From: Mercenaria mercenaria | Taxonomy: Eukaryota; Mollusca; Bivalvia; Venerida; Veneridae | Reading direction: 5' to 3' | DNA: 64,000 nt | NCBI RefSeq assembly: GCF_021730395.1 | Contig: NC_069367.1 | Coordinates: forward strand, 14,506,501 to 14,570,500 | Shown here: positions 49,101-59,905 of the stretch, one piece after another | Numbering within the stretch: position 1 is the stretch's first letter | How the letters are laid out: every line of letters starts with the position of its first letter | Made by a program: the position numbers and the translations under genes | Notes under the pieces: model-generated | Seen by the model: the letters and a program-made list of their open reading frames with translations, nothing else | What the model was told of the DNA's origin: nothing | Databases searched by the model: none

Positions 49101-50174
49101 GACAGTTTTGCAGGTGTAGCTTTTAACTGCCAATTTTTACAGTTGTATACTTGAGACCTGACTATTTTATTCATGCAAACTGCAATTGTATTTTGTTATT
49201 TAATTACATGTCTTTTACAGCTGTAATTTAAAAATACAGCTCTTTATAGACATTTTACAACTGTAAAACAGGTAGGTTTTCATTCAGGATTGCAAGTTAT
49301 TGTTAACTTTCTCATTTGCAGGACTGTTTTCATACATATTATGAATACTGTTCACCTACGCGGAGGACAGAACCGTGTTATATTCATAAATAAAGATTCA
49401 TTAATGGCAGATCTGGAAATCATGAATTTGTATAAAAGGTGCGAGTTATATTAATACCTTTGACAGCATTTGATCCCTGTATATCACATGTCTTCTCAGC
49501 GTTACTTTCTTTGTCACATTGAGACTGAAATTGGAGAAATTAAACGGATCTATTAGAAATCTTGTAATCATGCTTTTTATGGGAATAATTCCATTTTCTT
49601 TTTTTCTCTTTCTATTTTTTTTTCTTTTTTTGCTTTTCAACTTGGACGTTGATGTCTAATCAGTTCCAGGTATTAAGAACATCTGAATATTTCTTTGTAC
49701 TTAAATGTATGATTAAATGTATGCTTACTTTTGGTGAAAGTATATTCATCCGGAATGATTACGAGTACACAGTCATTTTTCTTCAAGAAAGGTTATCTAA
49801 AATGTAGGTTTGAAATTTTCGACAACATACACTGTTTTACTTACATGTTCAACTTCGATATCTCTGTGTTTGATGTATACACAGTTTCCCAACTTTTCCT
49901 GTACCTCATTTCCGGTATAAAGTTCACAAAGTGGAAACTTTTTCTTGTAATTAAGACCCGTACAGGTCGACCTAAATGCGCAATGCCACACGCAGTCGTT
50001 TAAAGATACACTTGTTACTGATGATAGTTTGAAGCGATTCGGAATAACTGCACAGGTTTTGAAACTAGACACTTTATACTTGATAATCAAATCATTCTTT
50101 TGAAACTGAAAACAAGATATTCCAGAAACAAGAAAAATACAAAGTAAAACATTATTACATGTTTTCCTGAGCAT
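37012..50174 (-). CDS. secreted PAN/Apple - CCP - CCP - FTP (F-type lectin-like) protein
   Basis: Minus-strand gene. Exons join in phase: 49845-50174 (signal peptide and PAN/Apple), 49458-49524 (Cys linker), 45580-45744 (CCP 1), 43500-43703 (CCP 2), 39824-40033 (FTP first half); a blurred FTP second half lies at about 37012-37205. An optional 33-nt exon may sit at 47109-47141. All domains are extracellular. FTP domains share the fold of F-type fucose lectins; PAN and CCP modules bind proteins or glycans. The architecture suggests a secreted recognition protein, probably lectin-like. The family motif RxD is WWEVDL here (Glu for Arg), so fucose binding is doubtful. A paralogue ends at 61333. 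No transmembrane segment is seen after the signal peptide. Confidence 0.75.
37571..37745 (+). mobile_element. tRNA-derived SINE (blurred copy)
   Basis: 'gggcctccgtggccgagtgg' starts with a perfect A box (TGGCCGAGTGG), followed by 'gcgctgacttcaaatcactt' and later 'ggcttacgaagttcgg', the head and body of a common bivalve Ser/Leu-type tRNA SINE. The B box is spoiled ('gggttttaaatttaccc'). Found only in copy 1 of the duplication. Confidence 0.7.
38900..39240. repeat. mollusc-type dispersed repeat, two to three units
   Basis: 'ttggagctaggg(g)tctg' occurs at about 39042 and 39102, with 'catgacatatcgtcgcatta' and 'catgagacatattgtctcat' as further paired words. It ends in 'acggacggacagaagg'. It also marks the return to normal sequence texture after the blurred stretch. 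Confidence 0.6.
39824..40033 (-). CDS. PAN-CCP-FTP gene exon 5: first half of the FTP domain
   Basis: 210 nt, phase 1 in and out, acceptor TTATAG, donor GCTG|GTAAAT. Encodes NIQNMAMDKPAYQSSTYINN, TAHLATDGIWKTEFSVCTHT, DVFVEDTAWWEVDLLQVYSI and RRLKILNRKAG. N-A-KPA-QSSTY, ATDG, CTHTD and WW-VDL are family hallmarks. It is four residues shorter than its paralogue between TE and the CTHTD Cys. Confidence 0.85.
40050..41500. other. 1.45-kb block present in copy 1 only; no gene seen
   Basis: The paralogous copy goes from the FTP exon border straight to 'ttaacattgattgttaaacg' at 62445, matching about 41495 here. The block is AT-rich with a C run at 40531-40546 and a B-box-like 'ggttcgattcccg' at 40328, and no clear ends. 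It is either an insertion in copy 1 or a deletion in copy 2. Confidence 0.5.
42446..42610. mobile_element. GACCAGCATGGATCC foldback element, 165 bp
   Basis: 'gcgaccagcatggatccaga' at the left is the inverse of 'tctggatccatgctggtcgc' at the right, and the dyad runs through 'cagcctgcgcatcc', 'tctggt.aggatc' and 'gctaacgg'-like words to a short centre. It is much more GC-rich than its surroundings. This foldback is very common in bivalve genomes. Confidence 0.85.
43500..43703 (-). CDS. PAN-CCP-FTP gene exon 4: CCP/sushi domain 2
   Basis: 204 nt, phase 1 in and out, acceptor CCAACAG, donor A|GTAAGT. Encodes ECSKPVIRSAVVELNICTKP, MTLATVRCHIDY, ITEETISCDISGTWSPSIDC and IVNN. It has five Cys: the normal four plus one in NICTKP. 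The extra Cys could pair with the one left single in CCP 1 (inference). Confidence 0.8.
43725..44430. repeat. tandem array in the CCP1-CCP2 intron, about ten units of about 70 bp
   Basis: 'acattgtcaatgaaacgaaa' and variants recur about every 65-80 bp, each followed by 'aatgatcactga' and 'ttgacatatacactgaacaa'. The array starts about 20 bp from the acceptor of the CCP 2 exon. Confidence 0.8.
44488..44568. repeat. 27-bp minisatellite, about three units
   Basis: 'cttccctatagtatggcaatag' repeated in near-identical form, preceded by one shortened unit 'cgcttccctaacgcttccct'. Confidence 0.85.
45580..45744 (-). CDS. PAN-CCP-FTP gene exon 3: CCP/sushi domain 1
   Basis: 165 nt, phase 1 in and out, a symmetric exon as is usual for CCP modules. 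Encodes ECPYPDVANGKSSGNEFSIG, SKQTIECNPGYVIHDTNELK and CLENGTWEVIRGSWK. CNPGY, C-LENGTW and the P..NG start are sushi hallmarks, but the usual fourth Cys after the Trp is absent within the exon. Confidence 0.85.
46072..46210. repeat. (TG)n microsatellite
   Basis: Over 60 bp of pure TG, then TG mixed with CG ('gtgcgtgtgcgtgtgcg'). The long Cys/Val and Thr/His frames over it are artefacts. Confidence 0.95.
47109..47141 (-). CDS. possible micro-exon of the PAN-CCP-FTP gene
   Basis: A 33-nt open piece between TTCCAG and AAAG|GTATTT, phase 1 in and out, reading AFSNSVKTPVK. It resembles the end of exon 2 (SNAVK), so it may be a duplicated linker. It can be skipped without breaking the frame. Confidence 0.3.
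48071..48342. mobile_element. palindromic MITE with six CGTTTAAACG cores, TA-flanked
   Basis: The ends 'cggtgcccctaaagtgacat' and 'atgtcactttaggggcaccg' are exact inverses, and the dyad runs through 'gttacgcacttttttccact' to the centre. TA lies on each side, as after Tc1/mariner-type insertion. The middle is built from 'tttcgtttaaacgaaat', itself a palindrome, about six times. No coding capacity. Confidence 0.8.
49458..49524 (-). CDS. PAN-CCP-FTP gene exon 2: Cys-containing linker
   Basis: Acceptor TTTCAG, donor AAAG|GTATTA, phase 0 in and 1 out, fitting both neighbours. Encodes SQCDKESNAEKTCDIQGSNA then VK. Short linkers with two Cys often follow PAN domains in molluscan proteins. Confidence 0.7.
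49845..50174 (-). CDS. PAN-CCP-FTP gene exon 1: signal peptide and PAN/Apple domain
   Basis: 110 codons ending in phase 0 at CAT|GTAAGT. The start at 50174 is chosen because it opens the signal peptide MLRKTCNNVLLCIFLVSGIS with C next; the frame is open 26 codons further upstream. The PAN pattern follows: KTCAVIPNRFK, SVSLNDCVWHCAFRSTCTGL, NYKKKFPLCELYTG and LGNCVYIKHRDIEVEH. The spacing SLNDCVWHC...CTGLNY...CELY is typical of PAN_1 domains. Confidence 0.85.
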
Positions 50175-50559
50175 TTCATTCAACGATGTGAGTATAACTG
50201 CCAATTCTTTATGTAACATAAACGTATATGCCTTCGACGCATAACATATCAACTAACATTACAAGGAAATCAATATAGTTTAGAGAGAAAACCATCTGAG
50301 TATTAAACCTTCTTTTCAATACTGTACAGTTCTTTGCGATCCCTCAACATACTTGAATACTTTTGTGAAGATTAAGTTTATTCACTTAGTACACATATAA
50401 CGCAAAACATTTGATTTCAGGTCTCTCCATGTTCTATTACCACGATTCAGAGTTTTTAATGCAGCAGAATTGAACCACAAGGGTTTTAGCCCAAATGGTG
50501 ACGTATCCAAGCAACTGAATGATGAACCGTAATAAATCAAATAATAGAAAAAGACCAAT

Positions 50560-51020
50560 GACATCTATCGCGATACTTAAAAAGATATCTTGATAAAGCG
50601 AAGTTTTCTGAAAAATAAAACTCAATAGTAGAATATTTCCTGAATCATTATTGCGATAATTTACATATTTTCTTTGCGAAAATGTTTGTGTAAGAGCCCA
50701 CAATTGCCATTTATTAGCTAGATAACTTTTCTCGATACTTTCAGAAATTATCTTGATATTTCGAACATTTCTGAAAAGTTTATCGCAATAGCTTAACATT
50801 TCCTGGAAATAAAAGGCATATCGAGAAAAAATAATTGATTGAGATAATGTTTTCAGAAAAATGCACTTTGCTGGAAAGTTTAAAATATTATCGTGATAGG
50901 TATCGAGCATCTCGCGGCAGTTCCAAACATTAGCGCGAAATTTTGTGCTGAAATGTTTTCATGAAAAATGCAGATATTTAGTGAAAAGTTTACAAATTAT
51001 CGTGATAGCTACCTAGCTAC
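50560..51020. repeat. diverged repeat rich in TATCG(T/C)GATA words
   Basis: 'tatcgcgata', 'attgcgataatt', 'tatcgcaata', 'tatcgtgatagg' and 'tatcgtgatagct' recur with 'ttttctgaaaa' and 'gcgaaatttt' between. The 157-aa frame at 50437-50910 overlaps it and shows no domain, so it is not annotated as a gene. Confidence 0.45.
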
Positions 51021-51143
51021 CTCGTGCCATGCCATATATGACGTATGCTCAAAGCTTGCCAAGTATTAACACATTCGTGAAAAGGTTTGGCAGTGACGGA
51101 AATAGGCTTTTAAAATATAAGTACTTTCATGAATAATATACCT

Positions 51144-51284
51144 CACTGCGACAAATAATTTCGTTGCTTTTTTGTCTTAAAAACTGTTTATCTGACAACT
51201 GCAAAGCTGTGACAGGAGACGATGTATTTACAATGTAGCTCAAGTACAGCAGAAGTGCAATAGTCAGAGAAAATAAACATAACA
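51144..51284 (-). CDS. possible first exon with a membrane anchor or signal peptide
   Basis: On the minus strand an ATG near 51284 opens MLCLFSLTIALLLYLSYIVN, then TSSPVTALQLSDKQFLRQKS and NEIICRSE, ending at a GAG|GTATAT donor. The strongly hydrophobic start followed by a polar stretch suits a secreted or type II membrane protein. No partner exon that fits in phase was found, and it does not join the PAN exon at 50174. Confidence 0.3.
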
Positions 51285-51935
51285 TAAAAGATACTGCCTC
51301 TGCATTTATAGTTACACCCTCTAGAAAGTAAATGCTACATAACATATGACCAATTATTTTCCCAGATATTACATATCGTATGGAATAAGTAATAAATATG
51401 TAGTTTTGCAATGTATATAAACTAGCGGATATTGTAAACACATTGCAAAAAAACTCTTGCAATGCGTATTTAGGTATAAGTATCCAGAGATAATCGCTAA
51501 CAGCCTTTTTGGATAATGGCGTGTCTCGTACATTATAAAATTTATTTACTATATGTCAGCACCTACAGGTAAGGAGGTAATATCTTCCATACACAGGGGA
51601 GTGCACACGATGTATGCAACAATAAAAACTGTTAATCCTTTGTATGAATGGAAGGTAAATACATGTACAAATTCTGGAACAATGGTGTCTGCGGAGAAGT
51701 CTCTAATGTCAACAAGTTGTATATATAAGTATCCAAATTAAAATAACAGCCCTGTGTGATATATGTCATTAATATAGCTCGCAATACGTACACTTCCTTA
51801 AACAGTTACATAAGTAGTGAATTGTCATTCCGTTCCAGTCGACATATGCTGAAGAAAATGTGCCGACAAATACTAGGGACGGTTTCTGGTGAATCAACAT
51901 CTTGTGATCTTAGAGCTATTCTTATTGTATTGTAC

Positions 51936-52044
51936 AATTACTTTGACCTGTCAAAGCATGTTCCCGGCTTTCATTATGTTCTATTCACGCCTATATAAGG
52001 TAAACATGACAGCCAGAAACATGTTTTGACAGGTCAAATAAATT
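51936..52044. repeat. short inverted repeat, about 33-bp arms
   Basis: 'tttgacctgtcaaagcatgt' at about 51941 is mirrored by 'acatgttttgacaggtcaaa' at about 52020, and the match extends outward a little. Spacer about 60 bp. Confidence 0.65.
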
Positions 52045-52235
52045 GTTCAATAGATATTGAACAGTAAATATCCCCTTTGATAGTTGCTATATTTCGCTCT
52101 AGAGAGACACTGACTGTGCTGTACTTAAGATGTTCAAAATAGTTGACAAGATCATTTAGTATATTATAGGTTGTTCTCATTATCCACAGTATGTGTGCTG
52201 TGCGTGATGTCTTTCTACTGGACGGGTCACATATC
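52034..52235 (-). CDS. unrecognised open stretch, possible last exon
   Basis: After a TGTTTCAG acceptor-like site (about 52236) the frame reads ICDPSSRKTSRTAHILWIMR, TTYNILNDLVNYFEHLKYST, VSVSLERNIATIKGDIYCSI and SIEQFI to a stop at 52034. The composition is more protein-like than most frames here, but no family is recognised. Confidence 0.25.
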
Positions 52236-52614
52236 TGAAACATTATTATTGTTGTATTCATTAATTTGAACAACAACATATAATGCAGCTTTGCGTTTAT
52301 AATGATTTGAGAAACAGTAAATACATATTCCATGCAAATCAATAATCACATTACTTCACATATCAAGCGCCATAACTCTGAAAAAGTCCCTTTTTCCAGG
52401 TAGAAAATAAAACTATTTTTTTCTTTAATAGATCTGAAACCTATTAAAGCATAAAAACTCTATACAACCTATAGGATCATAACTAGGATCATAATCTAAA
52501 ATTTATATATGAAGTTCCATAGCTCTTCTTTTTATTTTAAGAAGAGTTCTCCTGTAAAATTGTTGATTTCTTTAAAAACAAATTTCTGAACCCAATGAAG
52601 GTACTACATCTAAC

Positions 52615-52690
52615 CTTAAAAAAGATAATAGGTAGGGGTAGATTTCTCGGAAGCACAAAGCACCAGTTTTAAGGATCGTTATGCAAGTTC
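52615..52690. repeat. dispersed repeat, copy 2 (partner at 23860)
   Basis: 'gataataggtaggggtagat' then 'ttctcggaagcacaaagcac' matches 23876-23920. The flanking sequence is unrelated. Confidence 0.6.
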
Positions 52691-53809
52691 CTACACAATG
52701 GCATTATTTTGACAAAATTGCTTCCCCTTTTTTACATTTGGAAAAAATTCCTCCGCTAAACATACGTGCGGATTGGATTGAGACTTCATATACAACTGTA
52801 TCTTAAACAGTAGAAGATAACTGGATATAACATGACTGATAACTCTGGTTTGATTGATTTATTTATTTATTTAGTGAGATATTCAAGGGCAGATAAGCAG
52901 ACCATCACCGTGTATTCGAGGGTAGATCAGTTGGCCAATTGAAGTGTATCAGTAAATAAAGATTTAGGATATGATAACTATAAAACAAACAGAAATCGTT
53001 GCTCGTTATTCTAAGTTGCTGATTTAATGATTTCTACTAAATTCGACTCAAATAACTTTCAATCTTGGCATTTCCCTGTACCTATTACCATGAAAATATC
53101 ATAATATATCTTTACTTTATGTTAGCAACAACCCAATCAAAATTGAATGTTCATCACATCATACATTATTTATTCCGTATTTCCGTGACCAATATGGTAA
53201 ACCAACATTTAACCTAAAAGCCCCATTTTTAACAAATTAAAAACTTACCAAGATGCAATATGTAGGCTCACAAACTGTTTTAAAAATATTCCAATTAATA
53301 TCACACAAGCATATTGACGTCTGATGTTCATATCGGGTACGTGACGTCATTTTAATATGTGTAGACGAGTTATTTTTTATTTTCCGTAGTTGTGTTAATT
53401 TTATTCAGGTTAGTGAACAAACTTGTTATATTTATACAATATTTATATGTGTAGAAACGTAATGTACAGTCCATAAAATAAACAAACGTGTTTGTAAACA
53501 TGGACGGATCCAAACGGAAGGGGAAGAAGCATTTTATAGAAATAATTCCGATGGCAAAATACAATATATATCCGTAGCCCTGACCAAACTATAAATCAGG
53601 CGAGTCTATTTTATAAGTACATCAACACGGCTGACCCATTTAAACGAGCTGTTATAAAAAGATTGTTAGCTTTGCAACGAGAAATATGCACTCCTACTTT
53701 AGCGGAATAATATTGCGCTCATAAAGTCGCGCAATATTTCCGTTGCAGAACTCGTGCATATTTCTTGATACAAAACTAATTACCTATAAATATTAAACCA
53801 TAAAGTGAT

Positions 53810-54080
53810 TAAAAGTTTCAAGCTCAAAATTGTTTGCAGTCGTGTAAAACAAGTAGACACAGTTTACAGAAAAATGAGTCTTGTGTGGAATAGTCAAATC
53901 TTATCGAGGGAAACAAAGTCACATTTCAAATATCAAATATCGGACAATATTATATACAGTAATTGATAGTTTCAAGCTCAAAAATGTTTGCAATCCTGTA
54001 AAAAAAGGAGACATAATTTACAAAAAAATATGTCGTGTGGAGTAGTCAATTTTTTCAAGGGAAACAAGGGCATAGTAGTA
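53810..54080. repeat. tandem duplication of about 110-bp words
   Basis: 'agtttcaagctcaaaattgt' at about 53814 and 'agtttcaagctcaaaaatgt' at about 53968 begin two collinear, diverged copies. Both go on with 'ttgca.tc.tgtaaaa', 'gtgtgga.tagtcaa' and 'gggaaacaa'. Confidence 0.65.
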
Positions 54081-54600
54081 TAACATTAGTCAAAGGAATA
54101 TTCCAAAAAGTGGAAATGAGAACACCAAATTGAACAAAACGATTGGTGATATTGCTCACATGATTAATAGTTACAAATATTTAAATCAGTTACATTCCTA
54201 TCCATGTACTGTAATTATTAATAAATTAATAATAGGAAATAATTTAATTTAGTGCATGGTGATACTCATTATACTAATAATTCAAGAATATCAATCAAGA
54301 CCTTAACAGAATTTTATATCAACTGGTGCAACTACTGTGTTCTAATAGTAAATTATAAACTTTATTTTTACTGATTTAAGGGATACAACTCTGATATGGC
54401 CTATTATGAAATTCGTCTGATATCAGAAAATAATTACAACTCATACTAACGGTGCTTTAATTTTTGTTCAGTCCTGAAAAATCATTATTTTCTCTATACA
54501 CAATTTTCAATCTTTCTCAATAACCAGGTGCATACCATATACATGTATGTGCAGCACGTTTTCCTGAAAGGAATTATTATGACTATTGATTGGTACTAAC

Positions 54601-54651
54601 TGTTGGTGTTTCAGCATCTACACAATTGTTCATAACGGTTCCAGACTCAAC
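54601..54651 (-). CDS. orphan exon candidate (VESGTVMNNCVDAETPT)
   Basis: 17 codons between TTTTTAG and ACA|GTTAGT on the minus strand. It resembles the short Cys linkers that follow PAN domains, and starts in the same phase 0 as the linker at 49524. It could belong to another PAN gene copy. With no neighbour exons this is weak. Confidence 0.3.
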
Positions 54652-55340
54652 CTAAAAATATCAGCATTTAAAACGTAAGTCAAATTCATATATAACATGT
54701 AAAACAACATACATTGACATCCACAAGGACCAGACCCCATGTTCACAAAACAGTTTTTTTTTTCTAGAACTTCAACTGCCTATATACCAAAATTGGTGTA
54801 CATGTCTCATTCCTAAATTAATCTACTGCGCGAAGATCTTTCTTTTAGACAACATTACTTTTTTCAGTAACACATACATCTTGATCCAAGCAACCCAAAA
54901 TGCGATTGAAGTTTTATCTGGTGCATGCTATATGTTCACAGCAATTTATTCATAACTGAAATTATTAAGCAGACTGCCAGTTTAACATCGACCCCTGTAA
55001 CCTACTCCTTGACCACCGTCTCAAAGGCTGAAACATGTGTACCAAGTTTGGTTATTATATAATTTATGTCACGTGTTTGCGAATCGAGTAGAAATATTTG
55101 TCCAGAGGGCACCAGCGCACTGGGCGGTAACGAGGCTTGCTGATATTTTTTCTTGTATGTCGTGTACATATCAGCTTTTTATTCTGACAGATTGTTTTTC
55201 TTGAATACTAGAAATACTTTCTTTGTAGTACTCTTTCTTATTGAAGAGTGTGTAAGCAGAAGTGGCGTCAGGACGTGTCAGTGACACACAATAACAAAGT
55301 TCCACTTTAGTTTTATTGTTTGTAACGTAACAGTATGTTC

Positions 55341-55492
55341 TTACCGTAAAATAACGTATTTTGAACAGAGAAAAATACTATAAGGAACAGAGAGAAATTA
55401 TCCAGGTAACAGATTCTTACCGTAAAATAACGTATTTTGAACAGAGAAATATACTATAAGGAACAGAGAGAAATTATCCAGAAAACAGATTC
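55341..55492. repeat. recent 76-bp tandem duplication
   Basis: 'cttaccgtaaaataacgtat' then 'tttgaacagagaaa' up to 'taacagatt' occurs twice in a row with only two or three differences. A partial third start ('ctttccgtattttac') follows. Confidence 0.85.
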
Positions 55493-55559
55493 TTTCCGTA
55501 TTTTACATAAACAATATAAAAATCAATGCATGAATCACTAGTTGTCAATAACAGCACGA

Positions 55560-56130
55560 GAGCCCTCTTGCTGGGGGTGCCTAGTCACAGCCTATACTCT
55601 GTCTAAACAGCTGATCGCATGTATTCACATGCTGTCGTTTGACTGAGGCCCGAAAGGGGTAACCGACTTCGGAACTCTATGGATAGAACTAGGGGGTGCC
55701 AGATGCGTTTTGCCGCCATGGGTAAAATTACCGGAAACGCCAGTCCTGTAAGCAAGAATATAATCTTAATCCTAACCTTTCCAGAACAGATTTTTAGTAA
55801 CTGTCAAATTGACCTTGACCCCTGCAACCTGACCACGGTCTCCAAGAAAGTAATATGTTGTTCCTAACTTACGTTATTGAGCAGAAGCATTTCTTTTATA
55901 TTTAGTAACAGTAAAGTTAACCTGACCCATGTGACCTTGACCAGTCTCCAAGAAAACAACATTATTATTATGTATCAAGTTATATTACAATATCTTATAT
56001 CGACAATTTCCTCCCAACTATCTGTTAATGGAAGTTACTTCTATCTGTACATATCCCTTTGTAAACGCGATCTTCAGCATTCTAGTAAGCTTCAGTGCAG
56101 TTACGCTACTGTATTTAACTGAAATGAAAC
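55560..56130. repeat. dispersed repeat words, no gene
   Basis: 'aactgtcaaattgaccttga' with 'cggtctccaagaaa' (about 55800) recurs as 'aacagtaaagttaacctgac' with 'cagtctccaagaaa' (about 55910); a weaker relative is at about 54975. The frames at 55679 and 55877 fall on it. Confidence 0.5.
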
Positions 56131-56241
56131 TATACACTTTTAGCATACCGGCATTCAGTAAATTTTCACATACATGTCATTACTTTTAAGACCAAAATAA
56201 CTTATTAAAATAATGAGTATGCATATATATCATATCCTTAG

Positions 56242-56575
56242 AGCGGACACTGTGGTCCAGTGGTAACAATGTCTGACGTGTTAGTTGGATCTCGCGCTAC
56301 TTTATCTAAAATAATTATCAACATTGGGTCCCGTGTGTGGGCTCTTTACACCTGGCAGGTTAAAGAATCAGCGAAGCTTCTGGAATGGGAGCGTCTCCTT
56401 TTCCTGCACAATGCTCCTACTAAAATTTACTAACAGTCTTCTGAAAGAGTCTCTCATATAGGTTACCGGCGGCGACTATTATAATAACGAAATCTAGCTA
56501 CAAGCAAAAATTACACACGGGGTCACGCCAGTTATGATGACCTCACGGTAGGACAGACTCTCAAATACATTAAAT
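56242..56575 (+). mobile_element. tRNA-derived SINE
   Basis: 'agcggacactgtggtccagt' then 'ggtaacaatg' carries an A box (TGGTCCAGTGG). The body 'gaatgggagcgtctcctttt' plus 'cctgcacaatgctcct' and the tail 'cacggtaggacagactctc' are typical of a bivalve SINE. The B box is degraded. Confidence 0.6.
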
Positions 56576-59274
56576 TAAACAAGAAGCAGAACTACAAAAA
56601 GTATATACCTTTGTCACCTGTCTCCAAAAATAGCGTTAGAAATAAATATAGTTTTCCAGTTAGATCTTCATCGTTTCAAAAGTGTAAATTTAAGATATGA
56701 CCTTCTTGTTATAGTTTAGTTTCATTAGACTTATAAAGCAACCATTGTGGTACAAATCAAGCAGAACTAGAAAGAAAAAACCTCGCAACAAACTTTACAC
56801 GATAACAAAATTTATTCAAAGAAACTTACAAAGTACAATTTATATAAAACACGAAACAAACTATAAAGCTCTTAATATCCAAGAACTGAATAAAATCTTC
56901 ACCGATTCCGGTTCTGTAGCTTTGATAAAGTTCTATAAGGTGTATTTCACATCTAACAATTGTATGGGCGCAACCGTGAAATCATATAAATGCAATATCT
57001 TGGTAATAATCGTTTCATATAGAATTTTACTCTGCCAAATATTTAAACTTTACTAAAAATAAGCAGATCACTAAAAGACATTTCCTGTCATGAATTCAAA
57101 CATTCCCTCAACTTTTAACGTATTCACAATATGAATGTCTTCAAACTCTCTGTTTGTACTAACAGTTCTGTGCATATAAAAATAGGAAAAGCAAATTCAG
57201 TGAATTGATTTCCCCGCTGAATATCTTGTTTTGTGAACGAGAAGACTATATATTGAAAGATATTTAATTTCCAGATATACAAAAGCTATATACAATAGGA
57301 ATGTGCCATGAAATGTTGGTTCATTGACTGATTATAGTGTGATTTTAAACATATTAACATGCTTAAAGTAATAGAAAATAAGGCAATTACATTGTTACAC
57401 TGTTAGTCACGATATCCTTACAGAAGTTGTATTTTAACTGCCCTACATTTGTATTAAATTTCACCAGTGCCCATGTTTTATGTGGGAGTTTTTGAATTTA
57501 AAAACAGTTTCAGGAAAATAACCCTGCAGTTGCAGATATCCTGACGAGGGATGTGCAAACACCATCGCCCTGTTGTGATCTATATTTCTAGTAAATTTCA
57601 TAAAGATCCATCAATGGATTATTTCTTTTTGTAGGAATTTATTCATTGTTGAATAATTAAATGACAAAACTCTTCGTTTACTAAAGTGATCCTTCTGATG
57701 CACTATCACACTTTGGTGATCTACCATTGTGTAAAGTTTCATAAAGATCAATAAATAGGATTTTCCAGGGGGAAAAACTCTGTTTTGCGGAATCAAGATT
57801 TTACCGTTCAGTGGTTTTAGCTAAGATGTTTTTGAATTTTAAGCGTTTTCAATATTTCGGACGGACGCACGCACGCACGTATGCTCGGACGAACAGCTGG
57901 ACGGACGACGCCAAATCTATATTCCACCACTTTCGGCGGGTGATAACTGCTGGATATTCTATAGTATCCAGAAAGTTCTAGAATATTTGTATATGTGTAA
58001 TAAAAATAGCACTGGGATAACCAGAATGCGAATAAAGCTAATTCATGTATATCAACGACTAAGCTAAAAAGGCTCATCAAATAAGCAACAGACCCGAATA
58101 CAACAACTACAAGTCTTTAATATGCATATCCATTTATTTTCCTCAAATTATTGTCTTGGACCGGCGTCTTTAAATGGTATTGAAGTTTCAACAAGGATGA
58201 GTGCATTTGGACGATATTTACCTAGCATGTACTTACGACTACAGTGTGTTAGACTATTTCGATGCTTGTTCTGAGTGCTGAAACACATAGCCAGGCCCAT
58301 TTTAAAAACGTATTTGTAGCCTTATGGTCTTAAATGACCTTTACATCACAAAAAACACACACCAAAAATAGAAGGGGGTCATGCATTTTCTACGAGAGGT
58401 TTCTTGGTTTCTTTTTTTTTTTTTAATTTTGGGGCCCATTGCGGGTAACCCCGTTTATTTTATTCTTTTTTATAGTTCATAAATTCATCATACATAACTA
58501 TATATACAGGAAATGAAGCATGAACGAGTTGAAACAAACTAAAATACAAGTACGAGTACAGTCTATAGATTGTAAAGTATGTACTTAATTTCTACATAGT
58601 AACGCTCCATAAAGAAAAATAGTAAAATATTTCCAGACATCGGAATTCCTGCAATTTATTACGTCATATTTCTACTTAGTCTTGAATAAAATCTGTTACT
58701 GAATTTTATTTTTACGCTGATTATAAATCTTTATAATAATATTTTCTTGCCATTCCGAAAACCAAAAAAAAAATGGACAAGACAAGGAAATCAGACTAGT
58801 AGGTATTAAACACCATAAGAAGAAAGTAATTTTAAAATGGAAAGGAAATTGAAACATAAGACAACCTTGCAATAATAGGACGAAAAACAACGAAACATGC
58901 AAAAAACAAAACAAAAACAAAAAAAAACAAAAAAAAACCCCTAGGATTTGGTATTCATATTCAAGGGAAACAACTACGATAGTTTATTAACACATACTGT
59001 CAGCAAAATTGTTTCTTGTAATAGATTAGAGGGAAACAATTCATACGGGCTTCTTACCACTTGAAATGTACAGTTACGTTTCCTATGCTTTCACTTCCAT
59101 AACCTCAAAGTAGGAAGACAAACAAAGAAGGAGATAAAAATATCTAGAAGGAAAAAGGCCCATATGAGGTGAGTCAGGTCAAGAGAAAAACAGGGAAAAA
59201 AGGAAAAAGAAAGAAGAAAGGAAAAGCAGAGAAGAATTTGTAAAACATACATCAAAATTTTAACCAATACTGAA

Positions 59275-59872
59275 CGCCGGTGTAATGAAGTATTTCGACC
59301 CCCATAGAATAATGATCCCCCGGTCATTATTCTATAGAAAAAGTGACCCCCCCCCCCGGTCATAGTATTATGACCTCCAGATCATAGTACTATGATTCCC
59401 CCCACGTGAAGTAAACTGAACCTCACGAAGAATATTGACTCCCATAAAAAAAACGACCCCCGGTCATTTGGTCAAATTTAGTGATAACTCATGTATCTAA
59501 TTGCCTGCATTTCATCCCCCCACTCGGGGGAGGGGGGCATATAGATTTGCCCTTGTCCGTCCGTCCGTCCGTCCTTCCGTTTGACCATTAGCCCCAGATA
59601 CCATCACTTGACACAGAAATCAGAGCATTCCGCAACGGGAAAAGGAATTCTATTTCTAGACGCTGTATCTTGGTGTATGCATTTTTTCAGGAAAATAACA
59701 ATTCACAATACGTTCACAAAACACACCAGTGTCAATAATCCCTGCAAACTTCGGGGTATGAAGTAATTCTTCAGAACAAAACTGCACAAGAAACTGCTAG
59801 CATAAAACTTAGTATTAATAGAAGTTGCAATACTTAGCAGTGGCAGTAAAGTACGGTATCGGCAACAATAGA

Positions 59873-59905
<33 letters not shown>

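Noticed and set aside
49797-50003. Plus-strand 90-aa frame
   Set aside because: Shadow of the PAN exon on the other strand.
50437-50910. 157-aa open frame
   Set aside because: AT-rich, overlaps a TATCG-type repeat, no domain and no fitting splice sites.
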